A stretch of 64,000 bases of DNA from Cellulomonas humilata (GCF_030814415.1 NZ_JAUSVB010000003.1:62001-126000), one strand, 5' to 3'. Shown: positions 45,237-54,344, numbered from the stretch's first letter. Made by a program: numbers and translations. Notes: generated by a model from the letters alone, not told the origin.

Positions 45237-45264
45237 AGGCGGCACCCGTGCGTCGTCTCACGAG

Positions 45265-46449
45265 CTACCGCACGGCGGCGGTCGTCCCGGCTGGGGCCGC
45301 GGTGGTCGTCGCGAGGCGACGACGACGAGCCGGGTAGGGGACCGGATGGGCGACCAGCCACGCGGCGCCCGCGCAGACGAGCTCCTTGTACCGGGCAGCC
45401 GCCCGTCCGCCGGGCGCGACGGACCTGGCGTGGTCGTCGGCGGTCACGAGCTGGATGAGCCCGTCACGTCGGCCCAGGCTGATGCACTGGTGGACGTAGC
45501 CCATCGGCGTGCGCGGGAGCCTGCCGCCGGTCAGGCGTGCGACGACCGAGTCGGCGGCCTGCCACGCCATCGGGATGCCCGAGGCGCACGACATGCGCAG
45601 CGGGTTGCCCACCGGGCCGTGCGCGAACGCGGCGTCCCCGACGGCGTAGACATCCGGGTGGGAGACCGAGCGCATGGTCCCGTCGACGACGATCTGCCCG
45701 CGGTCCGTGACCTTCAGTGCCGAGGCGGCTGCGATCGGGTGGGCAGCGAACCCGGCGGCCCAGACGGTCACGTCCGCGGGGACGGGTGTGCCGTCGTCGG
45801 TCGTCACGGACGTGGCGTCGACCCGCGTGACGGAGGTGTGCTCCAGGACGGTGACGCCGAGGCGGGCGAAGGTCCCGCGCAGATGGTGCTGCCCGGCGGG
45901 GGAGAGCCAGTCGCCGAACGCACCGGTCGTCACGATGGCGACGTCGAGCTGTTCGAAGGACTCGGCGATCTCGCTCGCCGACTCGATGCCGGTCAGCCCG
46001 CCGCCGACCACCACGACGCACGCTCCGGGTGGCAGCGCGCGGAGTCGCTCGCGCAGGCGGAGGGCACCTGGGCGGCTGGCGACCTCGTGCGCATGCTCGA
46101 ACACGCCGAGCACCCCGTGGTCGTCGCGCGCGCTGCCCAGGGCGTAGACGAGCGTGTCGTACCGGAGCTCGTGCCTGTCGTCGAGAAGGACGGTCTTGCT
46201 CTCGACGTCGACCGAGGTCACGCGCGCGACGCGCAGGGCCACGCCCGAGCCGGCCAGCAGGTCGCGCAGCGGTCGGTCGCGCAGATGCTGGCCGGTGGCC
46301 ACCTGGTGCATGCGGATGCGCTCGACGAAGTCCGGCTCGGCGTTGACCAGGGTGATCTCGACGTCGTCGCCGTGCAGGCGTCGCGCCAGCCGGCCGGCTG
46401 CGGACGCTCCGGCGTAGCCGGCCCCGAGGATGACGATGCGGTGCTTCAT
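45265..46449 (-). CDS. NAD(P)/FAD-dependent oxidoreductase (NDH-2-like)
   Basis: Protein of 394 aa with two Rossmann dinucleotide motifs: N-terminal VILGAGYAGASAAGRLAR for FAD and VVVVGGGLTGIESASEIAE for NAD(P)H, plus the second FAD contact DVYAVGDAA. The plan matches type-II NADH dehydrogenases and related quinone or disulfide-independent oxidoreductases. It lies 85 bases downstream of a sigJ-type sigma factor gene; in the ECF41 group an oxidoreductase is one of the three standard partner genes, so this is the probable regulatory target. Confidence 0.87.
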   Translation of the reverse strand: MKHRIVILGAGYAGASAAGRLARRLHGDDVEITLVNAEPDFVERIRMHQVATGQHLRDRPLRDLLAGSGVALRVARVTSVDVESKTVLLDDRHELRYDTLVYALGSARDDHGVLGVFEHAHEVASRPGALRLRERLRALPPGACVVVVGGGLTGIESASEIAESFEQLDVAIVTTGAFGDWLSPAGQHHLRGTFARLGVTVLEHTSVTRVDATSVTTDDGTPVPADVTVWAAGFAAHPIAAASALKVTDRGQIVVDGTMRSVSHPDVYAVGDAAFAHGPVGNPLRMSCASGIPMAWQAADSVVARLTGGRLPRTPMGYVHQCISLGRRDGLIQLVTADDHARSVAPGGRAAARYKELVCAGAAWLVAHPVPYPARRRRLATTTAAPAGTTAAVR

Positions 46450-46518
46450 GAGACTCAGCTCCCGTGGTGGAGGGGTTGTCCCTCCTGAACTGAGCGGCCG
46501 CGCGATCCCTGACAGCGA

Positions 46519-46533
46519 CCAGGTGTGACCTGG
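46519..46533. terminator. Small hairpin after the sigJ stop
   Basis: CCAGGT (46519-46524) and ACCTGG (46528-46533) can pair around GTG. It lies just after the sigma-factor stop on its own strand, without a U-tract, so it is a weak terminator or an mRNA processing hairpin at best. Confidence 0.25.
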
Positions 46534-46534
46534 G

Positions 46535-47500
46535 TCACCACGCGGTGAGCAGGGCGTCCCCGTGGTCCGACGCCGCCCACTGACGCTGAGCGCGACCCAG
46601 CTTGTCGGGGTTGACCTGGGTGAGGACGGCGGAGATCCCGCCGTCGCCCAGCTCCAGGGCCATCACTCCGACGAGCCGGTCGCCGACAGCGACGACGACG
46701 GCCGGGTTGCCGTTGGCGGTCCACGCGTAGACGTCGGGCGACCCGCCGATGAGTGCGCGCTTGGAGTCCGCGGGCCGGAACAGGCCACGCAGGAACTGTG
46801 CGACGGCCTGGGCGCCGACGAACGCCTTGGCGCGCGCCGGGATCGTGCCGCCACCGTCGCCCACGCCCTGGACGTCCGAGGTCAGCAGCGCGACGAGGGG
46901 TTCGGTCCGGCCGCTGGTCGCCGCTGCGAGGAACTCCTCGACCACCTGGCGAGCGGCCGCGCGGTCGACCTCGGTGCGGACCCGCTCGCGTGCCAGGTGC
47001 TGCTTGGCGCGGTGGAAGACCTGCTGGCTGCTCGCCTCGGTGACGTCGAGCAGCTCGGCGATCTCCGCGTGCGAGTAGGAGAACGCCTCGCGCAGCACGT
47101 AGACCGCACGCTCGGTCGGGGTGAGCCGTTCCATCAGCACCAGGACGGCGGTCGACACCGACTCCCGCTGCTCGACCGTGTCCGCGGGACCGAGCATCGG
47201 GTCGCCCTCGAGCAAGGGCTCCGGGAGCCACTGCCCGACGTAGACCTCCCGACGGGCGCGCGCGGACTGGAGGTGGGTCAGGCAGAGGTTGGTCAGCACG
47301 CGCGTCAGCCACGCGGCCGGCACCCGGACCTGGTCGCGGTCGGCGGCCTGCCAGCGCAGGAACGTCTCCTGGACGAGGTCCTCGGCCTCCGCGGCGGAGC
47401 CGAGCAGGCGGTACGCGATGGCTCCGAGGCGCGGCCGGAGGCTCTCGAACACGTCGACGTCGTCCGGCTGGATCCCGTCGTCCACGCTCCGCACGCTCAC
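46535..47500 (-). CDS. sigJ: ECF41-type sigma factor with C-terminal SnoaL-like domain (SigJ)
   Basis: Protein of 321 aa from GTG 47500 (TAAGG 8 bases upstream). Sigma2 (AYRLLGSAAEAEDLVQETFLRW) and sigma4 (LTPTERAVYVLREAFSYSHAEIAELL) are followed by a SnoaL-like domain of about 130 residues. The diagnostic ECF41 motifs are visible: WLPEPLL in the linker (91-97), DGGG (215-218; here GDGGGT, so the usual Lys is Thr) and NPDKL near the C-terminus. No anti-sigma gene is expected: the C-terminal domain regulates activity in cis. Partner oxidoreductase gene follows. Confidence 0.9.
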   Translation of the reverse strand: MSVRSVDDGIQPDDVDVFESLRPRLGAIAYRLLGSAAEAEDLVQETFLRWQAADRDQVRVPAAWLTRVLTNLCLTHLQSARARREVYVGQWLPEPLLEGDPMLGPADTVEQRESVSTAVLVLMERLTPTERAVYVLREAFSYSHAEIAELLDVTEASSQQVFHRAKQHLARERVRTEVDRAAARQVVEEFLAAATSGRTEPLVALLTSDVQGVGDGGGTIPARAKAFVGAQAVAQFLRGLFRPADSKRALIGGSPDVYAWTANGNPAVVVAVGDRLVGVMALELGDGGISAVLTQVNPDKLGRAQRQWAASDHGDALLTAW

Positions 47501-47545
47501 GCGCCGACCTTACGACGGACCCTCCGCCCCGTCGTCCGGGACCGA

Positions 47546-47587
47546 GCCATGAGTGCTGCAGCGGCCCCTCACGACGGCACTCATGGC
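47546..47587. repeat. 11-bp perfect inverted repeat in intergenic region
   Basis: GCCATGAGTGC (47546-47556) and GCACTCATGGC (47577-47587) are exact inverse complements 20 bases apart, in the 163-base gap between sigJ and the TetR gene. Could be an RNA stem-loop, a protein-binding site or a short dispersed element. Confidence 0.6.
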
Positions 47588-47663
47588 GTGGTCGCGTCGA
47601 GGTCCGCGCTCGCGGTGGTGGGGACCAAGTCGTGGGTGGCGGAACGGGGAAGGTTCGCGGCGC

Positions 47664-48275
47664 TCAGGGCTGGGTCGCAGGTCCACCCAGTGCTGCCAGG
47701 GCCATCTCCTCCAGGAGGGCGCGCGTCCGCGCGGACGACACCGAGCGGGCGCTGTGCGGGGTGGAGTTGAGCAGGCCGAACGTCGCCTGGGCGCGCAGGC
47801 GCAGCTCGGCGCGGTCGGTCGACGGGCTGAGCCGGGCGAGCACGTCGACCCACAGGTCGATGTAGCGACGCTGCAGGTCACGGACCGACTCGCGGTCCTG
47901 CGGGGCGAGGGCGGCGAGGTCGCGGTCCTGCACGCGGATGACGTCGGGGTCGCGCAGGGCGAAGTCGACGTGGAAGCGCACGAGCTGGGTGAGGGCCGAC
48001 GCGTCGTCCGCGGTGGAGGACACCACGGCCCGGCCGCCCGCGAGCAGCCCTTCGCTCACCCCGACCAGGAGTGCTGCGAGTACCGCCTGCTTGCTGGGGA
48101 AGTGGCGGTACACCGCGGGGCCGCTGACGCCGACCGACGAGCCCAGGTCCTCGATCGAGACGCCGTCGAAGCCACGGCCGGCGAACAACTGCGCGGCGGA
48201 CGAGAGGAGCGCGTCGCGGCGCTCGGCCTTGGCGCGACCGCGGGCGGTCGGCATCGCATCGACCTGCTCGGCCAC
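47664..48275 (-). CDS. TetR-family regulator of the acyl-CoA catabolic operon
   Basis: Regulator of 203 aa from GTG 48275, chosen because AAGGAG lies 7 bases upstream; ATG 48254 (MPTARGRAKAERR) has no site. The N-terminal HTH (LFAGRGFDGVSIEDLGSSVGVSGPAVYRHFPSKQAV) is textbook TetR. Divergent from accD1 with a 16-bp palindrome between. The position equals that of Rv2506 beside the M. tuberculosis leucine locus; the ligand is probably an acyl-CoA or acyl acid (inference). Confidence 0.9.
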   Translation of the reverse strand: MAEQVDAMPTARGRAKAERRDALLSSAAQLFAGRGFDGVSIEDLGSSVGVSGPAVYRHFPSKQAVLAALLVGVSEGLLAGGRAVVSSTADDASALTQLVRFHVDFALRDPDVIRVQDRDLAALAPQDRESVRDLQRRYIDLWVDVLARLSPSTDRAELRLRAQATFGLLNSTPHSARSVSSARTRALLEEMALAALGGPATQP

Positions 48276-48327
48276 CGGCCTGCTCCTTCCGTGGACAACA
48301 CCGTGATCGCAGACTAGCCTCAATTCG

Positions 48328-48343
48328 GTTAGCGATCGTTAAC
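48328..48343. promoter_or_regulatory. 16-bp palindrome GTTAGCGATCGTTAAC, candidate TetR operator
   Basis: The sequence is self-complementary at 14 of 16 positions (GTTA-x-CGATCG-x-TAAC), AT-rich for the region, and sits between the divergent TetR and accD1 starts, 42 bases before accD1. Size and placement fit a TetR dimer site. Confidence 0.65.
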
Positions 48344-48384
48344 TCAGTTTGATCTCTCCCACCACCCCCGCGGAGACAGCGTCG

Positions 48385-49983
48385 ATGGAGATGCTCAGCA
48401 CGGCAGCCGACCCTGCCGGGACCTCGTTCGCAGCGAACGACGCGTCCCAGCGCGCCCTCGTCACGGAGCTGCGGGACCGGCTCCGGACCGCGGCCCAAGG
48501 TGGCCCGCAGCGCTCGCGGGAACGGCACGTGGCCCGCGGCAAGCTGCTCCCGCGCGAGCGGATCGACGTGCTCCTCGACGCGGGCAGCCCGTTCCTGGAG
48601 GTCGCGCCGCTGGCCGCCGACGGCCTCTACGACGGCGATGCCCCGGGCGCAGGAGTGATCGCGGGCATCGGGCTCGTGCACGGCCGGCACGTCATGGTCC
48701 TGTCCAACGACGCGACCGTGAAGGGCGGCACCTACTACCCGCTCACGGTGAAGAAGCACCTGCGGGCGCAGGAGATCGCGCTGGAGAACCGGCTGCCCTG
48801 CATCTACCTCGTCGACTCCGGCGGCGCGTTCCTGCCCAAGCAGGACGAGGTGTTCCCGGACCGCGACCACTTCGGGCGGATCTTCTTCAACCAGGCCCGG
48901 ATGTCGGCGGAGGGCATCCCGCAGGTCGCGTGCGTGATGGGCTCGTGCACCGCGGGCGGCGCCTATGTCCCGGCGATGAGCGACGAGACCGTGATCGTGC
49001 GCGGGCAGGGCACGATCTTCCTGGCCGGGCCGCCGCTGGTGAAGGCGGCGACCGGTGAGGTGGTGACCGCGGAGGATCTCGGCGGCGGTGAGCTGCACTC
49101 GCGGACCTCGGGCGTCACCGACCACCTGGCGGAGAACGACGCGCACGCGCTGCAGATCGTCCGGGACATCGTCGCGACCCTGCCCGTCCCTCGGCAGACG
49201 GCCTGGGAGGTGCACGAGAGCCGGCCGCCCAAGGTCGACGAGGGCCAGCTCTACGGGGTGGTGCCCACCGACCTGCAGACCGCCTACGACGTGCACGAGG
49301 TCATCGCGCGGCTGGTCGACGGCAGCGAGCTCCACGAGTTCAAGCGCGAGTACGGCACCACACTGGTGACCGGGTTCGCGCGGCTGCACGGGCACCCCGT
49401 GGGGATCGTCGCCAACAACGGCGTGCTGTTCAGCGAGTCGGCGCTCAAGGGCGCGCACTTCATCGAGCTGTGCGACCAGCGCGGCATCCCGCTGGTGTTC
49501 CTGCAGAACGTGAACGGCTTCATGGTCGGCAAGGACTACGAGGCCGGGGGCATCGCGAAGCACGGCGCGAAGATGGTGACGGCCGTCGCGACGACGCGGG
49601 TGCCCAAGCTGACCGTCGTCATCGGCGGGTCGTTCGGGGCCGGCAACTACTCCATGTGCGGACGGGCGTACGGCCCGCGGTTCCTGTGGATGTGGCCCGC
49701 GAGCCGGATCTCGGTCATGGGCGGGCCGCAGGCGTCGTCCGTGCTGGCGACGATCCGCCGCGAGCAGCTGGGCGACGAGTGGTCCGCGGAGGACGAAGAG
49801 GCGTTCCGGAAGCAGCTGCGCGACCAGTACGAGACGCAGGGCAGCCCGTACTACTCGACCGCGCGCCTGTGGGACGACGGGATCATCGACCCTGCGGACA
49901 CGCGCCGGGTGCTCGGGATGGCCCTCGACGTCTGCGCAGGCGTCCCTCTGAGCGAGCCCCGCTTCGGGCTCTTCCGGATGTGA
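48385..49983 (+). CDS. accD1: Acyl-CoA carboxylase carboxyltransferase (AccD1-like)
   Basis: Protein of 532 aa from ATG 48385 (GGAG upstream; ATG 48391 possible). Carboxyltransferase with N- and C-terminal crotonase-fold halves: [46 protein letters not shown] (acyl-CoA oxyanion site) and the second-half [20 protein letters not shown]. These features are of the methylcrotonyl-CoA carboxylase beta subunit rather than the propionyl or acetyl type. It transfers CO2 from carboxybiotin to 3-methylcrotonyl-CoA in leucine breakdown. First gene of accD1-accA1-fadE19-maoC-citE. Confidence 0.9.
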   Translation: MEMLSTAADPAGTSFAANDASQRALVTELRDRLRTAAQGGPQRSRERHVARGKLLPRERIDVLLDAGSPFLEVAPLAADGLYDGDAPGAGVIAGIGLVHGRHVMVLSNDATVKGGTYYPLTVKKHLRAQEIALENRLPCIYLVDSGGAFLPKQDEVFPDRDHFGRIFFNQARMSAEGIPQVACVMGSCTAGGAYVPAMSDETVIVRGQGTIFLAGPPLVKAATGEVVTAEDLGGGELHSRTSGVTDHLAENDAHALQIVRDIVATLPVPRQTAWEVHESRPPKVDEGQLYGVVPTDLQTAYDVHEVIARLVDGSELHEFKREYGTTLVTGFARLHGHPVGIVANNGVLFSESALKGAHFIELCDQRGIPLVFLQNVNGFMVGKDYEAGGIAKHGAKMVTAVATTRVPKLTVVIGGSFGAGNYSMCGRAYGPRFLWMWPASRISVMGGPQASSVLATIRREQLGDEWSAEDEEAFRKQLRDQYETQGSPYYSTARLWDDGIIDPADTRRVLGMALDVCAGVPLSEPRFGLFRM

Positions 49984-49988
49984 GCGCC

Positions 49989-51917
49989 ATGTTCCGGACC
50001 GTGCTCGTGGCGAACCGCGGGGAGATCGCCTGCCGGGTGATCGCGACCCTCCAGAGGCTCGGGATCCGTGCGGTCGCCGTCTACACCGACGCGGATCGGG
50101 ACGCCCTGCACGTGGCGCGCGCCGACAGCGCGGTCAGGATCGACAGCTACCTGTCCATCGAGGCTGTCGTGGCTGCGGCACAGGGTGCCGATGCGATCCA
50201 CCCCGGGTACGGCTTCCTCTCCGAGAACGCGGACCTGGCCCGGGCGTGCGAGGCGGCGGGCGTCGTGTTCGTCGGCCCCGGGGTCAAGGCGCTGGAGGTC
50301 ATGGGCGACAAGATCCGCGCCAAGGAGCACGTGAGCGCAGCGGGCGTGCCGGTGATCCCGGGCTCGTCGTCGATCGACGCCGCGTCCGCCGACCGCGTCG
50401 GGTATCCGCTGCTGGTCAAGCCGTCGGCGGGCGGGGGCGGGAAGGGCATGACAGTCGTCGAGCGGGCGGAGGACCTGGCCGACGCTCTCGTCGGAGCCCG
50501 CCGGGTCGCCGCCGCGGCGTTCGGCGACGACACGCTGCTGCTCGAACGGCTGGTCAGGAGCCCGCGGCACATCGAGGTGCAGCTCCTGGCCGACGGCTTC
50601 GAGCACGTCATCCACCTGGGCGAGCGGGAGTGCTCGCTGCAGCGTCGGCACCAGAAGGTCATCGAGGAGGCGCCCTCGCCCCTGCTCGACGAGGTCACGC
50701 GGCAGAGCATCGGGGAGGCAGCCTGCGACGTCGCCCGGAGCGTGGGCTACGTCGGCGCGGGGACCGTGGAGTTCCTGGTGTCCGACGAGGCGCCGACGGA
50801 GTTCTTCTTCATGGAGATGAACACCCGGCTGCAGGTGGAGCACCCCGTCACGGAGCTGGTCACGGGGCTGGACCTGGTCGAGTGGCAGCTGCGGGTCGCG
50901 GCGGGACAGCCCCTCACGGTGCGGCAGTCCGACGTGGTCCTGACCGGTCACGCGATCGAGGCCCGCGTCTACGCGGAGGACCCCCTCCGCGAGTTCCTGC
51001 CGTCCGCCGGCACGGTGCACGTGCTCGACGAGCCGACCGGCGAGGGGATCCGCGTCGACAGCGCGCTGCAGGAGGGTCTGGAGATCGGGTCGACGTACGA
51101 CCCGATGCTGGCCAAGGTGATCGCGTGGGCACCCGACCGGGCGACGGCGATCGCGCGGCTGGACGCTGCCCTGGCGCGCACGACGATCCTCGGCGTCCGC
51201 ACCAACGTCGAGTTCCTGCGGCAGGTGCTGGCCGATCCCGACGTCCGCGCCGGCCGGCTCGACACCGGACTGCTCGCTCGGCTGATCCCGACCCTGACGC
51301 TCCGGACCCCGGAGGATGCCCACGTCGTCGCGGCGGCGCTCTCGCGGCACGACGTCGGCGAGGGTGCGTGGGGTTCCGACGGCTGGCGCCTCGGCGAGCC
51401 CCGACCGATCCGCTACGAGGTCGGCGACGTGGAGGTCTCCGTCCTCGGCTCGACGGTGACGGTCGGGGACGGCGAGCCGGTGACGGCACGTCTCGAGCGA
51501 CGCGGACCCGACGCGGTCGTGCTGGAGCTCGGGGGAGTCGTGCACCCCCTGCGCCTCGTGACGCACGGCCCCGTGACCTGGGTCGGCGACCAGGGGTCTG
51601 CGTTCGAGCTCCGGTTCCGCACCCGCGTCGAGCGCCTCGCCGACGAGCTCGCCGCCCTCACGCGCGGCACGCGCCCTGTCGACCCACAGGTGCGTTCCCC
51701 CATGCCCGGCACGGTCGTCTCGGTGGAGGTGGGGACCGGCGACAGCGTGGTCGCCGGCCAGATCCTCCTCACCATCGAGGCGATGAAGATGGAGCACCGG
51801 GTCGTCGCGCCGAGCGACGGCATCGTCACCCTCACGGTCCGACCGACCGACCAGGTGGCACTCGACCACGTGGTGGCCACCATCACCGGCCACCCCGACG
51901 AAGGGACCCCGGCATGA
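49989..51917 (+). CDS. accA1: Acyl-CoA carboxylase biotin-carboxylase/BCCP subunit (AccA1-like)
   Basis: Protein of 642 aa. Biotin-carboxylase part: LVANRGEIACRV, HPGYGFLSENADLARAC, ATP-grasp KPSAGGGGKGM, EFFFMEMNTRLQVEHPVTE. The C-terminal biotinyl domain carries the acceptor Lys in IEAMKMEH and is joined by a BT-like linker (about 500-570). ATG 49989 is 5 bases after the accD1 stop. Pairs with AccD1 as 3-methylcrotonyl-CoA carboxylase. Confidence 0.93.
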   Translation: MFRTVLVANRGEIACRVIATLQRLGIRAVAVYTDADRDALHVARADSAVRIDSYLSIEAVVAAAQGADAIHPGYGFLSENADLARACEAAGVVFVGPGVKALEVMGDKIRAKEHVSAAGVPVIPGSSSIDAASADRVGYPLLVKPSAGGGGKGMTVVERAEDLADALVGARRVAAAAFGDDTLLLERLVRSPRHIEVQLLADGFEHVIHLGERECSLQRRHQKVIEEAPSPLLDEVTRQSIGEAACDVARSVGYVGAGTVEFLVSDEAPTEFFFMEMNTRLQVEHPVTELVTGLDLVEWQLRVAAGQPLTVRQSDVVLTGHAIEARVYAEDPLREFLPSAGTVHVLDEPTGEGIRVDSALQEGLEIGSTYDPMLAKVIAWAPDRATAIARLDAALARTTILGVRTNVEFLRQVLADPDVRAGRLDTGLLARLIPTLTLRTPEDAHVVAAALSRHDVGEGAWGSDGWRLGEPRPIRYEVGDVEVSVLGSTVTVGDGEPVTARLERRGPDAVVLELGGVVHPLRLVTHGPVTWVGDQGSAFELRFRTRVERLADELAALTRGTRPVDPQVRSPMPGTVVSVEVGTGDSVVAGQILLTIEAMKMEHRVVAPSDGIVTLTVRPTDQVALDHVVATITGHPDEGTPA

Positions 51918-53089
51918 CCTACGACCTCACCCCCGAGCAGCAGAAGCTCCGCGACGAGGTGCGCGACTTCGCCGACACCGTCGTGGCCCCCGCCGCGTAC
52001 GAGTACGACACGAAGCGTGAGCTGCCCTACGAGATCCTCGCCCAGATGGGGGAGATGGGGTTGTTCGGTCTGCCGTTCCCCGTCGAGTACGGCGGGCAGG
52101 GCCGCGACTACGTCGACCTGTGCCTCGCGGTCGAGCAGCTCGCGCGCGTCGACCAGTCCATCGCCGTGACGCTCGAGGCCGGGGTCGGGCTCGGGGCGAT
52201 GCCGGTGTGGCGCAGCGGCACCGAGGCGCAGAAGCAGGAGTGGATCCCGATGCTCGCGCGGGGCGAGGCGCTCGCGGCGTTCGGGCTGACGGAGGCCGAC
52301 GCCGGCTCGGACGCCGCGGGGACCAAGACCACCGCGCGTCTCGACGGCGGCGAGTGGGTCATCGACGGGACCAAGCAGTTCATCACCAACTCCGGCTCGC
52401 AGATCACGAGGCTGGTGACCATCACCGCGGTGACGGGGGAGTCGGTCCGCGCCGACGGGTCGGTGAAGAAGGAGCTCACCGCGATCCTGGTCCCCAGCGG
52501 CACCCCCGGGTTCACCGTGCTGCCCGCGTACGACAAGGTCGGCTGGCACACCTCCGACACCCACCCGCTGCGGTTCGAGGACGTCCGCGTGCCGGAGGAG
52601 AACCTGCTGGGCGAGCGGGGGCGCGGGTTCGCCCAGTTCATCCAGACCCTCGACGAGGGACGCGTCGCGTTCGCCGCGCTCTGCACGGGAGCCGCGCAGG
52701 GCTGCCTGGAAGAGGCGATGCGCTACGCCAAGAGCCGCAACGTGTTCGGCCACCCCATCGGCGACAACCAGCACATCGCGTTCACCATCGCCCGCATGGA
52801 GGCCCGCGTGCACTCCGCCCGGCTGGCCTGGCTCGACGCCGCCCACCGGCTGGTCGCGGGTCAGCCGTTCAAGCTGGAGGCCAGCCTGGCCAAGCTCATC
52901 AGCAGCGAGGCGGCGATGGACAACGCGCGCGACGCGACGCAGATCTTCGGCGGGTACGGGGTCATGAACGAGAACCCCGTCGCGCGGCACTACCGCGACT
53001 CGAAGATCCTGGAGATCGGCGAAGGGACGACGCAGGTGCAGCTGATGGTGATCGCACGGGAGCTCGGCTTCTCCGGGGCGTCGCGATGA
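51914..53089 (+). CDS. fadE19: Acyl-CoA dehydrogenase (isovaleryl-CoA type, FadE19-like)
   Basis: Flavoenzyme of 391 aa: LTEADAGSDAAGTKTTA (FAD/substrate loop), DGTKQFITNSG, and the C-terminal QIFGGYGVMNENPVARHYRDSK. Catalyses alpha,beta-dehydrogenation of isovaleryl-CoA (or 2-methyl-branched acyl-CoA) using electron-transferring flavoprotein. The acyl-CoA chain specificity is inferred from the operon. ATG 51914 overlaps the accA1 stop (ATGA). Confidence 0.9.
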   Translation: MTYDLTPEQQKLRDEVRDFADTVVAPAAYEYDTKRELPYEILAQMGEMGLFGLPFPVEYGGQGRDYVDLCLAVEQLARVDQSIAVTLEAGVGLGAMPVWRSGTEAQKQEWIPMLARGEALAAFGLTEADAGSDAAGTKTTARLDGGEWVIDGTKQFITNSGSQITRLVTITAVTGESVRADGSVKKELTAILVPSGTPGFTVLPAYDKVGWHTSDTHPLRFEDVRVPEENLLGERGRGFAQFIQTLDEGRVAFAALCTGAAQGCLEEAMRYAKSRNVFGHPIGDNQHIAFTIARMEARVHSARLAWLDAAHRLVAGQPFKLEASLAKLISSEAAMDNARDATQIFGGYGVMNENPVARHYRDSKILEIGEGTTQVQLMVIARELGFSGASR

Positions 53090-53553
53090 CCCGAGACATC
53101 GAGCAGCGGGGGCTGTACTACGAGGAGCTCGAGCAGGACGTCCGCTACCTGCACCGGCCCGGGCGCACGATGACCGAGGCGGACAACGTCCTGTTCTCGA
53201 CGCTCACCATGAACCCGCAGGCCCTGCACCTGGACGCCGCGTGGTCGGCCGGGCAGCCGTTCGGGCAGCGGCTGGTGAACTCGATGATGACGCTGGCCGT
53301 GCTGGTGGGGAGCTCGGTCGCGCAGCTCACCCAGGGCACGATCGTCGCGAACCTCGGCTTCACGGACGTCCGGTTCCCGCATCCGCTGTTCCACGGGGAC
53401 ACCTTGTACTCGTCGACCGTCGTGCTCGAGAAGCGGGTCTCGTCGTCGAGGCCGGGTCAGGGTGTCGTCACGCTCGAGCACACGGGCCGCAACCAGGACG
53501 ACGTCGTCGTCGCCATCGCGACCCGCACCGTCCTGTTCTGGTGCCGCCCGTGA
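53086..53553 (+). CDS. MaoC-like hydratase (methylglutaconyl-/itaconyl-CoA hydratase-like)
   Basis: Hotdog-fold protein of 155 aa. MaoC features: GRTMTEADNVLFSTLTMNPQ near the N-terminus, with the D-x-x-x-x-x-x-x-N/H hydratase region, and YSSTVVLEKRVSSSRPG. The homologous M. tuberculosis gene (Rv2499c) in the same order has been reported as an itaconyl-CoA hydratase. Predicted to hydrate the unsaturated dicarboxyl-CoA formed after carboxylation. Overlaps fadE19 and citE by 4 bases each. Confidence 0.85.
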   Translation: MTRDIEQRGLYYEELEQDVRYLHRPGRTMTEADNVLFSTLTMNPQALHLDAAWSAGQPFGQRLVNSMMTLAVLVGSSVAQLTQGTIVANLGFTDVRFPHPLFHGDTLYSSTVVLEKRVSSSRPGQGVVTLEHTGRNQDDVVVAIATRTVLFWCRP

Positions 53554-54344
53554 GAGGCCCCGCGCTCCTGTTCTGTCCCGCGGACCGTCCGGAACGGTAC
53601 GAGAAGGCCGCCGCGCGGTCCGACACCGTGATCCTCGACCTGGAGGACGCGGTGAACCCGGACGCCAAGGCGGCGGCCCGTGCGCACCTGGCGGCGAGCG
53701 CGCTCGACCCGGCCCGGACGATCGTCCGCGTCAACCCCTTCGGCACGGCCGACCTGGAGGAGGACCTCGTCGCGCTGCGGATGACGCCGTACGGGACGGT
53801 CATGCTCGCCAAGACGTCGTCCGCCGCCGACGTCCGCGTGCTGGCCCGGTACGACGTCGTCGCGCTGGTCGAGACCGCCGCCGGCGTGGCGCACGCGGTG
53901 GAGATCGCCGCCCAGCCGAACGTGGTCGGGCTCATGTGGGGTGCGGAGGACCTGGTCGCGTCGCTGGGCGGCACGTCGAGCCGGCGTCCCGACGGGTCCT
54001 ACCGCGACGTCGCCGTGCACGCGAGGTCCGTCGTGCTGGTGGCTGCGGGCGCGTACGGCAAGGCCGCGATCGACGCCGTGCACCTGGACATCGGCGACGT
54101 CGACGGGCTGGCCGCAGAGGCGTCCGACGCTGCGGCCAGCGGGTTCACCGCGACCGCGTGCATCCACCCGTCGCAGGTCGACGTGATCCGCGCGGCCTAC
54201 CGGCCGACGGACGCCGAAGTCGAGTGGGCGCGCGGCGTGCTCGCCGCGGCCGTGGGGCAGCACGGGGCGTTCCGGTGGGACGGGCGCCTGGTCGACGGAC
54301 CCGTCCTGAAGCATGCCGAGGAAGTGCTGCGCCGGGCGGGATGA
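53550..54344 (+). CDS. citE: CitE-like beta-hydroxyacyl-CoA lyase
   Basis: TIM-barrel lyase of 264 aa from GTG 53550 (GTGA overlap). HpcH/HpaI-CitE motifs: LFCPADRPERYEKAA, TVILDLEDAVNPDAK (Mg-binding Asp/Glu), IVRVNPFGT (CoA-binding Arg) and ALVETAAGV (Glu). The M. tuberculosis counterpart Rv2498c cleaves (R)-HMG-CoA and (S)-citramalyl-CoA, giving acetoacetate or pyruvate plus acetyl-CoA. The last gene of the operon; no citF/citD neighbours, so not a citrate lyase. Confidence 0.9.
   Translation: MRGPALLFCPADRPERYEKAAARSDTVILDLEDAVNPDAKAAARAHLAASALDPARTIVRVNPFGTADLEEDLVALRMTPYGTVMLAKTSSAADVRVLARYDVVALVETAAGVAHAVEIAAQPNVVGLMWGAEDLVASLGGTSSRRPDGSYRDVAVHARSVVLVAAGAYGKAAIDAVHLDIGDVDGLAAEASDAAASGFTATACIHPSQVDVIRAAYRPTDAEVEWARGVLAAAVGQHGAFRWDGRLVDGPVLKHAEEVLRRAG

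Noticed and set aside
41835..45245. 1136-codon antisense open frame across GH5, GH43 and the serine hydrolase
   Set aside because: Opposite three genes with complete catalytic motifs; the translation is low-complexity and has no recognisable domain.
46491..46514. ECF41-type promoter (TGTCAGG ... CGCTC) before the oxidoreductase gene
   Set aside because: The -35 resembles TGTCACA but the spacer to any CGTC-like -10 is too short, so not called.
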